Shown here: in pieces, positions 32,032 to 32,139 of the stretch
Numbering within the stretch: position 1 is the stretch's first letter
How the letters are laid out: each line of letters opens with the position of its first letter
NCBI GenBank assembly: GCA_017882335.1
Contig: JADGPR010000035.1
Location: 1 to 32,139, forward strand
From: Bacteroidales bacterium
GTDB lineage: Bacteria > Bacteroidota > Bacteroidia > Bacteroidales > FEN-979
Reading direction: 5' to 3'
DNA: 32,139 bases
Position numbers and translations under genes: made by a program
The notes under the pieces: generated by a model
Database searches by the model: none
Seen by the model: only the letters and a program-made list of their open reading frames with translations
What the model was told of the DNA's origin: nothing

Positions 32032-32139
32032 TTAATTTAAAATTTTCTTGCGGAGCATATTCTTACATAAGTATTTCCGGGTTTTTGCATAAGAAACGTC
32101 TTTGAACCCCATGCATTCTGAAATCTCTTTCAGGCTGGC
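32032..32139 (-). CDS. RNA polymerase sigma factor, sigma-70 family, C-terminal end (truncated by window edge)
   Basis: The minus-strand frame is open from the window edge to TAA at 32032-32034 and gives 35 residues, including SLKEISECMGFKD and VSYAKTRKYLCKNMLRKKI. This is the recognition helix end of region 4 in a sub-group of Bacteroidota sigma-70-family factors that end with YAKTRKY-type helices. The protein binds the -35-like element of promoters. Such factors are, to my knowledge, often encoded just upstream of TPR-CHAT genes, and a CHAT remnant lies 4.5 kb downstream on the same strand. The rest of the gene is outside the window. Confidence 0.75.
   Translation of the reverse strand, partial: ASLKEISECMGFKDVSYAKTRKYLCKNMLRKKILN

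Overview
The window looks like a chromosomal segment of a Bacteroidota species, probably Bacteroidales-like and perhaps uncultured. Reasons: promoter cores of the TAnnTTTG type with an upstream TTTG-like box, A-rich start regions without Shine-Dalgarno sequences, many lipoproteins, and typical lineage genes (DUF2723 membrane protein, CarboxypepD_reg protein, sugar MFS, MbnP-like/MauG pair, CHAT protein and its sigma factor). By eye, bases 1-1250 and about 27,540-32,139 are much more AT-rich than the middle, which suggests acquired DNA at both ends. No rRNA, tRNA, CRISPR array or transposase gene was seen.

Layout. 1-1246: end of a restriction-modification module (3' end of a beta-class DNA methyltransferase, overlapping PmeII-like restriction endonuclease, small Cys-rich protein). 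1451-5162: Asp/Glu racemase-like protein, a secreted protein, and a HExxH metallopeptidase lipoprotein. 5529-13196: formiminotransferase-cyclodeaminase, a receiver/PPDK-type ATP-binding fusion protein, a sugar MFS transporter, a small lipoprotein and a carboxypeptidase-regulatory-domain protein. 13203-18485: PPP-family phosphatase and phosphoglycerate mutase on the minus strand, divergent from a DUF2723 protein and a polysaccharide deacetylase. 18577-21983: RadC, BirA, an outer-membrane-type protein, an unlisted 42-residue lipoprotein, and uracil-DNA glycosylase. 22022-26798: MbnP-like lipoprotein and MauG-like dihaem peroxidase, IspE, a cold-shock protein with clear promoter and terminator, and a GT39-type membrane glycosyltransferase.

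The right end (27,006-32,139) is the most interesting part. A broken CHAT-domain protease 3' fragment lies on one side and the last 35 residues of a sigma-70-family factor on the other, with an AT-rich island between them. The island encodes an AAA_13 ATPase with a CxxC zinc-hook-like motif (RloC/PrrC-like) and a RelA/SpoT-synthetase-TPR protein. The RelA/SpoT gene is bounded like an integron gene cassette: downstream is an approximately 130-bp attC-like folded site with a perfect GTTRRRY box (GTTAAGC), and upstream is GTTATGGGCA, the exact reverse complement of the other attC core (TGCCCATAAC). My working interpretation is a defence cassette/island that split a sigma-CHAT locus. Both island proteins belong to families in which some members stop translation by acting on tRNA or on alarmone pools.

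Many intergenic gaps also carry short, quasi-periodic, low-complexity repeats (GGTGAA/CACCAG, CTGCATTC, CTGCGAAAAT and GTGAACA families) that recur in unrelated gaps.
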